A DNA stretch of 64,000 nucleotides from Lysobacteraceae bacterium CU05-9 (GCA_007556525.1 SWJS01000003.1:249595-313594); one strand, 5' to 3'; shown: positions 19,098-27,452, numbered from the stretch's first letter. Made by a program: numbers and translations. The notes: generated from the sequence alone by a model not told the origin.

Positions 19098-20699
19098 ATG
19101 AGCCACACCAATCCGCCTGCGCAACAGAAACGCAGCATCGTCAACCGGATGCTGGATGGCATCGAATACCTGGGCAACAAATTACCCGACCCCGCAGTGC
19201 TGTTCCTGCTGCTGATGTTCCTCGTGTGGGCATTCTCGGCGTGGATGTCGACGATGAGTTTTGGCGAGATTGATCCGCGCACGGGTGAAGCGATTCAAAT
19301 CAAAAACCTCCTCGCCGGCACCAGCCTCACCGACTTCATGTCGCAGATGGTCAACACGTTTGTCACGTTCCATCCGCTCGGTGTTGTGTTGGTTGCGATG
19401 TTGGGTCTCGGCGTTGCAGAGCACACGGGCTTCATCAATGCAGGCTTGCGCAAGTTGCTTTCCGTGACGCCGAAGATGTTGCTGACTCCCGTTTTGATCG
19501 GCGTTGGCATTCTCAGTCACGTTGCCGTTGATGCGGGTTATGTGCTGGTGATTCCGTTGGGTGCGGTGATTTTCTACGCTGCAGGTCGACATCCGTTGGC
19601 CGGTATTGCCGCTGCGTTTGTAGGTGTTTCCGGCGGCTTCTCGGCAACCTTCATCCCATCCAGCTTGGATCCGTTGCTGTCAGGTTTGACGCAAGTCGGC
19701 GCGAACATCATCGATCCAAATGTCGTCGTGAATCCTCTCAACAACTATTACTTCACGACCGCGTCGAGCTTCCTGATCATGGGATTGGGTTGGTTCCTCA
19801 CGGATAAAGTCATTGAACCCCGTTTGAAAAACACGCCCGTCGACGGCGATGCCAGCGAAATGCCTTCGATGGATGCGTTGAATCCACGCGAGCAAAAAGG
19901 CCTCTGGCTCGCCTTGCTCTCCATGCTGATTTGTGTGGGCTTGCTCGTGTTGACGTCTTTGTCGACAGGATCGCCTTGGCGCGTGCCTGCCGATGCAGAA
20001 AAGGAAGCCGGTCAATTGCTGGTCTCCGCTGCACCGTTGATGAAGTCGATCGTGCCGTTGATTTTCATTTTCTTCCTGATCCCGGGCATCGTTTACGGTT
20101 ACGTTGCCGGCTCCGTCAAAACTCACCGCGACATCATCGCCGGCATGACCAAGGCTATGAGTGGCATGGGCTATTACATTGTGATGGCGTTTTTTGCGGC
20201 GCAATTCATCTACGCGTTCGGTCAAAGCAACATGGGTGCGTTGATGGCGGTGAAGGGGGCGAACTGGCTGAAATCCAGCGGTATGCCGATGAGTGCCACC
20301 ATCGTTGGCATCGTGCTGCTCTCCGGCTTCGTCAACTTGTTGATCGGTTCGGCATCCGCGAAGTGGGCATTGATCGGCGCGATCATGGTGCCGATGATGA
20401 TGCAGCTCGGCGTCTCTCCGGATCTCACGCAAGCCGCTTACCGCGTCGGCGATTCGTCAACGAACATCATTACGCCGTTGCTCCCATACTTCCCGTTGAT
20501 CGTGGTGTTCTGCCAACGTTACGTGAAGTCCGCGGGCATCGGCACGTTGTTGTCGATGATGATTCCGTTCTCCATCGCATTGCTCGTCGCGTGGAGCGCG
20601 TTCCTGTTAATTTTCTGGGGCTTGGGTCTGCCACTCGGCGTCGGCAGCACATACGACTATGTCGCACCGGCTGCTGGTGCGTTGCCCGCAACACCATAA
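19098..20699 (+). CDS. AbgT-family transporter
   Basis: 533 residues with 11-13 hydrophobic segments. Matches the p-aminobenzoyl-glutamate transporter family: NRMLDGIEYLGNKLPDPAVLF at the N-terminus, HVAVDAGYVLVIPLGA, GVSGGFSATFIPSSLDPLLSG and DSSTNIITPLLPYFPLIV near the C-terminus. Members import folate breakdown products or export sulfonamides using the proton gradient; which applies here is unknown. AGGGGACTCGTCG precedes the ATG. It is a single-gene unit between two terminators. Confidence 0.9.
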   Translation: MSHTNPPAQQKRSIVNRMLDGIEYLGNKLPDPAVLFLLLMFLVWAFSAWMSTMSFGEIDPRTGEAIQIKNLLAGTSLTDFMSQMVNTFVTFHPLGVVLVAMLGLGVAEHTGFINAGLRKLLSVTPKMLLTPVLIGVGILSHVAVDAGYVLVIPLGAVIFYAAGRHPLAGIAAAFVGVSGGFSATFIPSSLDPLLSGLTQVGANIIDPNVVVNPLNNYYFTTASSFLIMGLGWFLTDKVIEPRLKNTPVDGDASEMPSMDALNPREQKGLWLALLSMLICVGLLVLTSLSTGSPWRVPADAEKEAGQLLVSAAPLMKSIVPLIFIFFLIPGIVYGYVAGSVKTHRDIIAGMTKAMSGMGYYIVMAFFAAQFIYAFGQSNMGALMAVKGANWLKSSGMPMSATIVGIVLLSGFVNLLIGSASAKWALIGAIMVPMMMQLGVSPDLTQAAYRVGDSSTNIITPLLPYFPLIVVFCQRYVKSAGIGTLLSMMIPFSIALLVAWSAFLLIFWGLGLPLGVGSTYDYVAPAAGALPATP

Positions 20700-20710
20700 A
20701 GTAAGCTGCC

Positions 20711-20747
20711 TAAAAGAACGGCGACCTCAGGGTCGCCGTTTCTTTTA
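20711..20747. terminator. Bidirectional terminator between abgT-like gene and DUF1415 gene
   Basis: AACGGCGACC (20717-20726) pairs with GGTCGCCGTT (20731-20740) around tcag. The stem is flanked by AAAAG on the left and CTTTT on the right, so it can stop transcripts from both converging genes. It overlaps the DUF1415 stop codon. Confidence 0.88.
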
Positions 20748-21302
20748 TGAATCCGCACTCTCAATCAAATCGCGGTATCCGTCATGCCCCAACTCCGTTA
20801 CCGTATCGATGTTCCGTTCGAAGATGACATCGGGTTCCGGATACGCCGACACCGCACGGTCGATCGAATCTTCGCGCAGGAGATGTAATGTCGGGTAGGG
20901 TGAACGGTTGGTGTTGTTGCTGACGTCATCGATGTCTGCATCCGCGAATTGATAATCCGGATGGAAGGACGCCACTTGGATGATGCCTTCGAGATCCATT
21001 CCCGCAACGAGGCCGTCGGCGAGATCGAGGAAATCGTTGTAGTCGAGAAAGCTTGTCAAAACATGCGGATGCACGATCAACGTCGTGTCGATCATTTCCG
21101 GATCCGTGTCGCGCAGTAACGCCAACTCTTCGCCGAGTTCGGCAAGCAACGCGGCTTCGGTGGTGGCATCGCTGACGACGATGCGCACCTGTTGCTTGTT
21201 GTAAACCGCTTTGGCGAAGGGGCAGAGATTCAAACCGATGACCGCGCGCTCGAGCCAACGCCGAGTGCGTGTGACGTATTCATTGTCGACTTCGAGATTC
21301 AT
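20745..21302 (-). CDS. DUF1415 family protein
   Basis: 185 residues, soluble, no signal peptide. Recognised as a DUF1415 member by RTRRWLERAVIGLNLCPFAKAV near the N-terminus and FHPDYQFADA with the NRSPYPTLHLLRE segment near residue 130. No biochemical role is established for the family. The start at 21302 has CGGAGA upstream at good spacing; the longer in-frame start at 21365 would intrude into yajQ. It lies 25 bases downstream of yajQ in the same direction and is likely co-transcribed with it. Confidence 0.8.
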   Translation of the reverse strand: MNLEVDNEYVTRTRRWLERAVIGLNLCPFAKAVYNKQQVRIVVSDATTEAALLAELGEELALLRDTDPEMIDTTLIVHPHVLTSFLDYNDFLDLADGLVAGMDLEGIIQVASFHPDYQFADADIDDVSNNTNRSPYPTLHLLREDSIDRAVSAYPEPDVIFERNIDTVTELGHDGYRDLIESADS

Positions 21303-21327
21303 GGCGCGGTCTCCGGTGATGAGCAAA

Positions 21328-21810
21328 TTAATCGCGGAAGTTTTCGAACTGCAAAGGCAAATCAAATTCCGTGGACTTCAACAAAGCGATGGCGGATTGG
21401 AGATCGTCGCGTTTTTTGCCGTTGACACGCAGCTTGTCCCCGTTGATTTGCGAATCGACCTTGAGCTTGGCATCCTTCAGGGCGCTTTGAATTTTCTTCG
21501 CGAGATCACGCTCGATGCCTTGCTTCACGGTGATCTTCTGGCGGGCACCGGCGAGATTGGATTCGACATCGCCGAACTCCAGGCAGCGCACATCAATTTG
21601 GCGGGCGATCAAACGCGCGCGCAAAATGTCTTCCATCTGCTTGAGCTGGAAATCCGATGGCGCCGATTGCGTAATGACCTTGTCCTCGCGCTCGAACTTG
21701 GCGTCCACACCCTTGAAGTCAAAACGCGTCGATAATTCGCGATTCGCCTGGTCAATGGCGTTGGTGAGCTCGTGCGTGTCGACTTCCGAAACGACGTCAA
21801 ATGAAGGCAT
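21328..21810 (-). CDS. yajQ: YajQ family nucleotide-binding protein
   Basis: 160 residues, the usual length. MPSFDVVSEVDTHELTNAIDQANRELSTRFDFKG is the family hallmark (given here only in part: SFDVVSEVD and RFDFKG), and the C-terminal DLQSAIALLKSTEFDLPLQF matches too. In Xanthomonas a member binds cyclic di-GMP and acts with a LysR regulator; other members bind nucleic acid. The start at 21810 has AAGGAAAG upstream. The GKKRDDLQ segment is intact. Confidence 0.9.
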   Translation of the reverse strand: MPSFDVVSEVDTHELTNAIDQANRELSTRFDFKGVDAKFEREDKVITQSAPSDFQLKQMEDILRARLIARQIDVRCLEFGDVESNLAGARQKITVKQGIERDLAKKIQSALKDAKLKVDSQINGDKLRVNGKKRDDLQSAIALLKSTEFDLPLQFENFRD

Positions 21811-21903
21811 ATAACTTTCCTTAAGTTTCAATCCACCCACCATGTTATAAGAAGCATGTTGGCGATTGGTAAAAAACGCCTTTTTTCACGGGGATTCCCA
21901 CTC

Positions 21904-22560
21904 ATGATCAAACAACTTGCCGTGCTTGCCGGTTTATTCGTTGCCGCCACCACACACGCCGCCGCTCCGAACGATGCGACGTGCATGCCGATGAGCGAAT
22001 ATCAATTCCAGATTGCGAATGATCAAGTGATCGCGATGAGCGACTCACGCGCGCCGCATTCGGTGGTGATGAAGGATGGGAAGCTTTTTGTCGAGAATCA
22101 ATGGGTGACGTTGAGCAAGGACGACGCGCAACGCGTGCGCAACATCGAGAAGTCGCTGCGTGCACTGGAGCCGAAAATCCAAGCCGAAAACGAACGCCTC
22201 GCCATCGACCAACTCCGCGATCAAGTGCAACGCGATAAAGCCGAGCGCCGTTTCCGCATCGGACCGATGGGCATGATGCAATCATCCGCAGGTCAGCGCG
22301 TCATGGAAGGCATGGCGGATCAGATGCTCGGTGTCATGGGTGATTTGATGCGTGGCATGCAAACCGCACGTCGCACCGGCAACACCGATGACATCGGCAA
22401 GATCGTGTCGCAACTTCCGTTTCCGAGTGTGGCGCAGGGATTTTCGACGCAACTTTGTCGCGATTATCAGGCACTCAACGAACAGGACAACGCACTCACG
22501 TATCGCTACAACGGTGAGCCGATTGAGTTGCTGCGGGTGATGGAACCGAATTTTAGATAA
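21904..22560 (+). CDS. Secreted YggN/DUF2884-like protein
   Basis: 218 residues with a clear signal peptide (MIKQLAVLAGLFVAATTHAAA). The mature part contains a short paired-cysteine layout (C near residue 26 and C near 197), an alpha-helical middle with repeated E/K/R (about 75-130) and a methionine-rich, glycine-rich stretch. It resembles periplasmic YggN proteins of unknown function; the assignment is by general recollection of layout and is not firm. Start 21904 is chosen for the signal peptide. It diverges from yajQ. Confidence 0.6.
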   Translation: MIKQLAVLAGLFVAATTHAAAPNDATCMPMSEYQFQIANDQVIAMSDSRAPHSVVMKDGKLFVENQWVTLSKDDAQRVRNIEKSLRALEPKIQAENERLAIDQLRDQVQRDKAERRFRIGPMGMMQSSAGQRVMEGMADQMLGVMGDLMRGMQTARRTGNTDDIGKIVSQLPFPSVAQGFSTQLCRDYQALNEQDNALTYRYNGEPIELLRVMEPNFR

Positions 22561-22581
22561 GACCATTCATGGGCGTATGGG

Positions 22582-22595
22582 TGCATATGTATGCA
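22582..22595. promoter_or_regulatory. Palindrome TGCATAtgTATGCA upstream of aceF
   Basis: Two perfect six-base arms around a two-base centre, about 30 bases before a candidate promoter (TTGTTC at 22613-22618, 16-base spacer, CACAAT at 22635-22640) for the pyruvate dehydrogenase genes. It may be an operator; no dedicated regulator gene is adjacent. Confidence 0.35.
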
Positions 22596-22673
22596 TTCGC
22601 GGCCGAAAAGGTTTGTTCTTAACGCAGTTCTTGGCACAATGGTGAATTAATGCAGATACTTGAGCGAGATCCC

Positions 22674-24383
22674 ATGGCTGACCAAAAAGAAGCGCTAGTC
22701 CCCGACATCGGTGGCTACGACAACGTCCCCGTCATCGAAGTCCTTGTGAATATCGGTGACACCGTCGAGGTGGATCAAGGTCTCGTTACGCTGGAATCCG
22801 AGAAGGCCACGATGGAAGTTCCATCGTCGATCGCCGGCGTCGTCAAGGAAATCAAAGTGAAGGTTGGCGATAACGTCGCAGAAGGCGCGGTCGTTGCCAT
22901 CATCGAAACCGCGGGCGGTGAAGCGACGGTTGAATCGCCAGCGCCAGCAGCAGCTCCAGCGGCACCTGCCGAAGCCGAAGCACCTGCCGCATCCGCTCCT
23001 GCACCAAAGGCTGCATCGAGTGGCGGTAGCGTCATCGCGAAGGTTCCGGACATCGGCGGCTACGACAGCGTTCCTGTCATCGAGTTGCTCGTCAACGTCG
23101 GCGACACCGTTGCGTTGGATCAGGGTCTCGTCACGCTGGAATCCGAGAAGGCCACGATGGAAGTTCCATCGAGCGCTGCTGGCGTCATCAAGGAATTGAA
23201 AGTCAAGGTCGGCGACAACGTTGCCGAAGGCGCAGAGATCGCCGTCATCGAAACTGAAGGTGGTGCTGCCGAAGAAGCCGTCACGCAACCGGTTCCGAAA
23301 AACAACAACGTCGTCGCATCGGCAGAAACCGGTTTGCCGGTGGAGCCTGCATCGGGCAGCCCGGCGCAACTCGCCGCGCCGCAAACGAAGAGCGACAACC
23401 ACACGCCGAACACCACCGCGACACCGCCGGTGACTTTTGGTGTGGAGTCCGTCGATCCGTCGAACGTTCCATATGCGAGCCCATCAGTGCGCATGTTCGC
23501 GCGCGAACTCGGCGTCGACCTGAGCAAGGTCACGGGCACCGAACGCAACGGGCGTATTGGTAAGGAAGACGTCCAGAAATTCGTGAAGGGTATCCTCAGC
23601 GGCGCGACTCCGATCGCATCGTCGGGTAGTACGGTGACGGGTGGTGGCGAGTTGAATCTTTTGCCATGGCCGAAGGTGGATTTCGCAAAGTTCGGCGAGA
23701 TCGAATCGAAGCCGTTGTCCCGCATCCAGAAAATTTCCGGCGCCAACCTCGCGCGCAACTGGGTCATGATTCCGCACGTCACGCAATTCGATCGCGCAGA
23801 CATCACGGACCTCGAAGAGTTGCGTCAGGTTTTGAATAAGGAAAATGAAAAGGCCGGCATCAAATTCACCATGCTCGCGTTCCTCATCAAGGCGTGCGCG
23901 AATTTGCTCGCGAAGTATCCGAACTTCAACGCATCGCTCGAAGGCGACAACCTGATTCTCAAGAAGTATTTCCACATCGGATTTGCGGCGGATACGCCGA
24001 ACGGTTTGGTCGTTCCGGTTGTGCGTGACGTCGACAAAAAAGGCGTCGCTCAAATCGCCACCGAAATGTCTGAATTGGCGAAGAAGGCGCGTGACGGAAA
24101 GCTTGGCCCAGCTGACATGACCGGCGGTTGTTTCTCGATCTCTTCGTTGGGTGGCATCGGCGGCACGGCGTTCACTCCGATCGTCAATGCACCGGAAGTT
24201 GCGATCCTCGGTGTTTCGAAATCCGAAATGGCACCGGTGTGGAATGGCAAGGAATTTGAACCTCGTTTGATGTTGCCGTTGTCGTTGTCGTATGACCACC
24301 GCGTCATCGACGGCGCTGCCGCCGCTCGCTTCACCGCAGACTTGGCGAAGCTTCTGGGCGACATGCGTCGCGCGTTGGTCTAA
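22674..24383 (+). CDS. aceF: Pyruvate dehydrogenase E2 (dihydrolipoamide acetyltransferase), two lipoyl domains
   Basis: 569 residues. Carries acetyl groups on lipoyl arms from E1 to CoA. Layout: lipoyl domain 1 (about 5-80, lipoyl K44 in ESEKATMEVP), Ala/Pro linker, lipoyl domain 2 (about 122-197, K159), linker, subunit-binding domain (YASPSVRMFARELGVDL, about 270-305), and acetyltransferase core with the catalytic YDHRVIDGAAAARF near residue 545. The start MADQKEAL at 22674 matches the family; an in-frame ATG at 22650 would add eight residues. lpdA follows after 12 bases. No E1 (aceE) gene is beside it. Confidence 0.94.
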   Translation: MADQKEALVPDIGGYDNVPVIEVLVNIGDTVEVDQGLVTLESEKATMEVPSSIAGVVKEIKVKVGDNVAEGAVVAIIETAGGEATVESPAPAAAPAAPAEAEAPAASAPAPKAASSGGSVIAKVPDIGGYDSVPVIELLVNVGDTVALDQGLVTLESEKATMEVPSSAAGVIKELKVKVGDNVAEGAEIAVIETEGGAAEEAVTQPVPKNNNVVASAETGLPVEPASGSPAQLAAPQTKSDNHTPNTTATPPVTFGVESVDPSNVPYASPSVRMFARELGVDLSKVTGTERNGRIGKEDVQKFVKGILSGATPIASSGSTVTGGGELNLLPWPKVDFAKFGEIESKPLSRIQKISGANLARNWVMIPHVTQFDRADITDLEELRQVLNKENEKAGIKFTMLAFLIKACANLLAKYPNFNASLEGDNLILKKYFHIGFAADTPNGLVVPVVRDVDKKGVAQIATEMSELAKKARDGKLGPADMTGGCFSISSLGGIGGTAFTPIVNAPEVAILGVSKSEMAPVWNGKEFEPRLMLPLSLSYDHRVIDGAAAARFTADLAKLLGDMRRALV

Positions 24384-24395
24384 GGAGTTCACGGC

Positions 24396-26177
24396 ATGTC
24401 TACGATTGAATTGAAAGTCCCGGACATCGGCGGCTACGACAGCGTTCCCGTCATCGAAATCCTCGTCAACGTCGGCGACAAGGTCGAGAAGGACCAAGGT
24501 CTCGTCACGTTGGAATCCGACAAGGCGACGATGGAAGTGCCGGCATCCGACGCGGGCGTCATCAAGGAATTGCGTGTGAAAGTCGGCGACGGTGTTGCCG
24601 AAGGCGCAGTCATCGCGGTGATCGAAGCAGAGGGCGCATCTCCTGAAGCCGCAGCTCCTGCACCGGCTCCAGTCGCGGCCGTCGCTGCATCAGCTCCAGC
24701 GCCTGCTGCTCCTGCTCCTGCGCCAACAGCTGCCGGCGCGTCCGGTCGCACGCCGGATATCACTTGCCGGATGGTCGTGCTCGGCTCCGGACCGGGTGGT
24801 TATACTGCGGCATTCCGCAGCGCGGACCTCGGCATGGACACGGTCATCATCGAACGTTATGCATCGCTGGGCGGTGTGTGCTTGAACGTGGGCTGCATTC
24901 CATCGAAGGCATTGCTGCACGCTGCGGCGGTGATCGGCGAAGCGGAACATGCGACGGAGTTTGGGGTGAGTTTTGGCAAGCCTGAAATTAATCTCGATGG
25001 GTTGCGTGCCTATAAAGAAAAAGTCGTCGGCCAGTTGACCAAGGGTCTCGCGGGCATGGCGAAGCAGCGCAAGGTGCGTGTCGTGACTGGCGTGGGCACC
25101 TTCATCAGTGCGAATGAAATTGAAGTCGAACACGAAGGCGCGAAGACGTTGATTCGCTTCGAGCAGTGCATCATCGCGGCGGGTTCGCAGGCGGTGAAGC
25201 TCGGTGATTTTCCGTGGGACGATCCGCGCGTCATGGACTCCACCGACGCTCTGAATCTCGCAGACATCCCTGCCAAAATGCTCGTCGTCGGCGGCGGCAT
25301 CATCGGTCTCGAAATGGCGACGGTCTATTCGGCATTGGGCACCGCGGTCACGGTCGTGGAGTTCAGCGATCAATTGATGCCAGGTGCGGATCCGGATTTG
25401 GTGAAGCCACTTGCCGCACGTTTGAAGTCGTCGGGCATTGTCACTTACACGGGCGTGCGGGCTGCCGATCCATCGGCTTCGGCTGAAGGCATTCGCGTGA
25501 ACTTCGCACCGGCGAAGGAGGGCGGCTCCGCTCCCGACGCTGCGGTGTTCGATCGCGTGTTGGTCGCTGTCGGCCGTTCGCCAAATGGTCTGAAAATTGG
25601 TGCGGAAGCTGCCGGCGTGTCGGTGTCGGATCGCGGCTTCATTCCGGTCGATAAGCAGATGCGAACGAATGTGCCGCATATTTTTGCGATTGGTGACATC
25701 ATCGGTCAGCCGATGCTGGCGCATAAGGCGACGCACGAAGGCAAGCTCGCAGCTGAAGTCGCATTCGGCGAGAAAAAAGAATGGGTCGCCCGCGTCATCC
25801 CATCCGTCGCATACACGGATCCGGAAATCGCGTGGGTCGGCGTCACCGAAACCGAAGCGAAGGCGAAGGGGTTGAAGGTCGGCGTCGGCAAGTTCCCATG
25901 GGCGGCGTCCGGTCGCGCAATCGGCATCGGCCGCACGGAAGGTTCGACGAAGTTGATTTTCGACGAAGCCACACACCGCATCATCGGCGCCGGCATCGTC
26001 GGCGTTCACGCTGGCGATCTGATCTCCGAGTTGGCGCTGGCCATCGAGATGGGTTGCGAAGTCCACGACATCGCCTCCACCATCCACCCGCATCCAACGT
26101 TGAGCGAGTCCGTCGCCATGGCCGCCGAAGTCTTCGACGGCACCATCACCGACTTGTATATTCCGAAGAAAAAATAA
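24396..26177 (+). CDS. lpdA: Dihydrolipoamide dehydrogenase (E3) with N-terminal lipoyl domain
   Basis: 593 residues, about 120 longer than a plain E3. The extra N-terminus is a lipoyl domain (lipoyl K43 in ESDKATMEV) joined by an Ala/Pro linker (about 80-118). Then come the FAD site [14 protein letters not shown], the redox disulfide CLNVGC (C162, C167), the NAD site [12 protein letters not shown] and the C-terminal catalytic HPHPTLSES. Reoxidises dihydrolipoamide for the pyruvate complex. The lipoyl-domain DNA is very close to that of aceF. Co-transcribed with aceF and closed by a terminator. Confidence 0.95.
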   Translation: MSTIELKVPDIGGYDSVPVIEILVNVGDKVEKDQGLVTLESDKATMEVPASDAGVIKELRVKVGDGVAEGAVIAVIEAEGASPEAAAPAPAPVAAVAASAPAPAAPAPAPTAAGASGRTPDITCRMVVLGSGPGGYTAAFRSADLGMDTVIIERYASLGGVCLNVGCIPSKALLHAAAVIGEAEHATEFGVSFGKPEINLDGLRAYKEKVVGQLTKGLAGMAKQRKVRVVTGVGTFISANEIEVEHEGAKTLIRFEQCIIAAGSQAVKLGDFPWDDPRVMDSTDALNLADIPAKMLVVGGGIIGLEMATVYSALGTAVTVVEFSDQLMPGADPDLVKPLAARLKSSGIVTYTGVRAADPSASAEGIRVNFAPAKEGGSAPDAAVFDRVLVAVGRSPNGLKIGAEAAGVSVSDRGFIPVDKQMRTNVPHIFAIGDIIGQPMLAHKATHEGKLAAEVAFGEKKEWVARVIPSVAYTDPEIAWVGVTETEAKAKGLKVGVGKFPWAASGRAIGIGRTEGSTKLIFDEATHRIIGAGIVGVHAGDLISELALAIEMGCEVHDIASTIHPHPTLSESVAMAAEVFDGTITDLYIPKKK

Positions 26178-26195
26178 CGCATCCCGCGTTGCGAG

Positions 26196-26222
26196 AAGCC
26201 CGGCGCCATGTCGGGCTTTTTT
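26196..26222 (+). terminator. Intrinsic terminator after lpdA
   Basis: AAGCCCG (26196-26202) pairs with CGGGCTT (26212-26218), followed by further T residues to 26222. Confidence 0.88.
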
Positions 26223-26225
26223 GTG

Positions 26226-26255
26226 TGTGGCCACAAATGTGGTCAATGGCCACAA
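26226..26255. repeat. Palindrome TGTGGCCACA and direct repeat TGGCCACAA
   Basis: A perfect ten-base palindrome at 26226-26235 overlaps the first of two TGGCCACAA copies (26228-26236 and 26247-26255), which start 19 bases apart, close to two helical turns. This spacing fits two protein-binding sites, but no bound factor is known. Confidence 0.4.
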
Positions 26256-26330
26256 GTTGAGTGACTTTCGCTCGCGGTGGGTATAGCTGCAATATTGCGC
26301 TGTTACAAAACGCTACATTTCTCACCGTTT

Positions 26331-26371
26331 TGGTTGCGATCTGGTTGCGAAACGGTTGCGATCTGGTGTCG
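26331..26371. repeat. 11-bp direct repeats GGTTGCGA in a gene-free gap
   Basis: Three tandem 11-base units share (T/C)GGTTGCGA: 26331-26341 and 26353-26363 both end in TC, while the middle copy 26342-26352 ends in AA. A decayed fourth begins at 26364. Just beyond lies the palindrome CACAATTGTG (26378-26387) and the pair GGTGTC/GACACC (26365-26370, 26387-26392). The gap from 26223 to 26405 contains no convincing gene. Confidence 0.6.
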
Positions 26372-26405
26372 TTTGGACACAATTGTGACACCCCGAAATA
26401 GCCGA

Positions 26406-26651
26406 CTAGATCGACGCGTCGCGAAATGCGCGGAGTACCGCATTCATTCGCGTTTGATAACCTTCGCCCTGAGCGCGGAACCACTCGAGCACATCAGCGT
26501 CGACGCGCAACGAGATCGCTTCCTTCGGCGGAACGGGCTGCAGTCCGCGCCGCACGATTCCACGCACGATGTGTTTGACGTCCGCCTCCGGATGCTCGTC
26601 GAGACGCGGCTTCCTGGAGCGGGGAGATGGTTTTTTTGAGCGCATATTCAT
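26406..26651 (-). CDS. BrnA-type antitoxin-like protein without an adjacent toxin
   Basis: 81 residues, small and basic at the N-terminus. The C-terminal half, ISLRVDADVLEWFRAQGEGY followed by QTRMNAVLRAFRDAS, is a clear match to the BrnA/ribbon-helix-helix antitoxin family. BrnA normally follows brnT in the same operon. Here the space where brnT should stand is occupied by the divergent glyoxalase gene, only 46 bases away, and no RelE-like or BrnT-like frame is seen on either side. No Shine-Dalgarno site precedes the ATG. A 21-base imperfect palindrome spans the start codon. May be a solitary regulator or a relic of a lost toxin-antitoxin pair. Confidence 0.75.
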   Translation of the reverse strand: MNMRSKKPSPRSRKPRLDEHPEADVKHIVRGIVRRGLQPVPPKEAISLRVDADVLEWFRAQGEGYQTRMNAVLRAFRDASI

Positions 26652-26662
26652 AGTGTATATGC
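26642..26662. promoter_or_regulatory. Palindrome over the brnA-like start codon
   Basis: GCATAT (26642-26647) and ATATGC (26657-26662) form six-base arms; the inner bases CA and TG also match, giving a near-complete 21-base palindrome. It covers the start codon and the expected promoter end of the divergent genes. Ribbon-helix-helix antitoxins usually repress themselves through such sites. Confidence 0.55.
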
Positions 26663-26697
26663 AATTGCGAAAGGTCGTTTTGCTTTACACTCGGAAG

Positions 26698-27087
26698 ATG
26701 CTCAAGGCCATCCATCATGCGGCGATTATTTGCTCGGATTACGAAACGTCGAAAAAGTTCTACACGCAAGTGCTGGGGCTGACGCAAATCGCGGAACATT
26801 ACCGGGCGGAGCGCGACTCGTACAAGTTGGATTTGGTGACGGCGGATGGGGGAGCGGTGGAATTGTTTTCGTTTCCGAATCCACCGAAGAGACCATCGTA
26901 TCCGGAGGCAGCGGGGCTGCGGCATCTTGCGTTCGCAGTCGAGGATGTCGAGAAAGCGAAGCAGCATCTCGAAGCGCACGGCGTGGATGTCGAGCCGATA
27001 CGGATTGACGAATATACGCAGCAGAGGTTTACGTTTTTCCAGGATCCCGATGGACTGCCGCTCGAGTTGTACGAGGTAAAAAAGTGA
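26698..27087 (+). CDS. Glyoxalase/VOC family protein (YaeR/GloA2-like)
   Basis: 129 residues forming the two beta-alpha-beta-beta-beta modules of the VOC fold. Likely metal ligands are the His of AIHHAAII, the Glu of AVELFSFP, the His of GLRHLAFAVED and the Glu of LPLELYE, the same order as in YaeR-type proteins. The exact substrate is unknown. The start MLKAIHHAA agrees with the family although GGAAG is almost touching the ATG; an in-frame ATG at 26659 would add 13 residues. It overlaps crcB by four bases. Confidence 0.82.
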   Translation: MLKAIHHAAIICSDYETSKKFYTQVLGLTQIAEHYRAERDSYKLDLVTADGGAVELFSFPNPPKRPSYPEAAGLRHLAFAVEDVEKAKQHLEAHGVDVEPIRIDEYTQQRFTFFQDPDGLPLELYEVKK

Positions 27088-27452
27088 ATGCGTTGTTGCT
27101 CGTGGGCGCGGGTGGGTTCGTGGGATCGATCGCGCGATACCTCATCTCGACGAACCTCATGAAAATGAGCACATCGGGATTTCCGATTGGGACACTCATG
27201 GTGAATGTTGTGGGGTGTTTTGGCATCGGATTGTTGGCCGCGAAAAGCGATGCACTCAACCACGACACGCGGCTGCTGTTGATGACCGGATTGCTCGGCG
27301 GGTTTACGACGTTTTCTGCGTTTGGGTTGGAGACGATCACGCTCATGAAAAAAGGTGAGTGGCTATTCGCATCGACCAACATCGCACTCAGCGTCGTGCT
27401 TGGATTGGCGGCGGTGTGGTTGGGCATGCTGGTGATGGGGCAACGCGTTTGA
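27084..27452 (+). CDS. crcB: Fluoride channel CrcB/Fluc
   Basis: 122 residues with four membrane segments. Exports fluoride as a dual-topology dimer. Signatures: GGFVGSIARYL, GTLMVNVVGCFGIGLL (the conserved Asn) and GLLGGFTTFSAFGLE (the phenylalanine box and Na+-site region). Start codon GTG within the stop region of the glyoxalase gene (GTGA), and its own stop overlaps the TTG start of the acetyltransferase. No fluoride riboswitch was found upstream; it relies on the glyoxalase promoter. Confidence 0.93.
   Translation: MNALLLVGAGGFVGSIARYLISTNLMKMSTSGFPIGTLMVNVVGCFGIGLLAAKSDALNHDTRLLLMTGLLGGFTTFSAFGLETITLMKKGEWLFASTNIALSVVLGLAAVWLGMLVMGQRV

Noticed and set aside
24690-26255. 521-residue open frame on the minus strand
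   Set aside because: It is antisense to lpdA, whose protein is fully conserved; the antisense product is rich in His/Arg/Gln with no known motif. It arises from codon bias.
26600-26697. Fluoride (crcB) riboswitch
   Set aside because: None of the conserved fluoride-aptamer blocks are present upstream of the glyoxalase-crcB unit.
26494-26979. Possible BrnT toxin frame upstream of the antitoxin
   Set aside because: The translated frame is Arg-rich and lacks BrnT motifs; it is the complement of the glyoxalase gene and overlaps the antitoxin itself.
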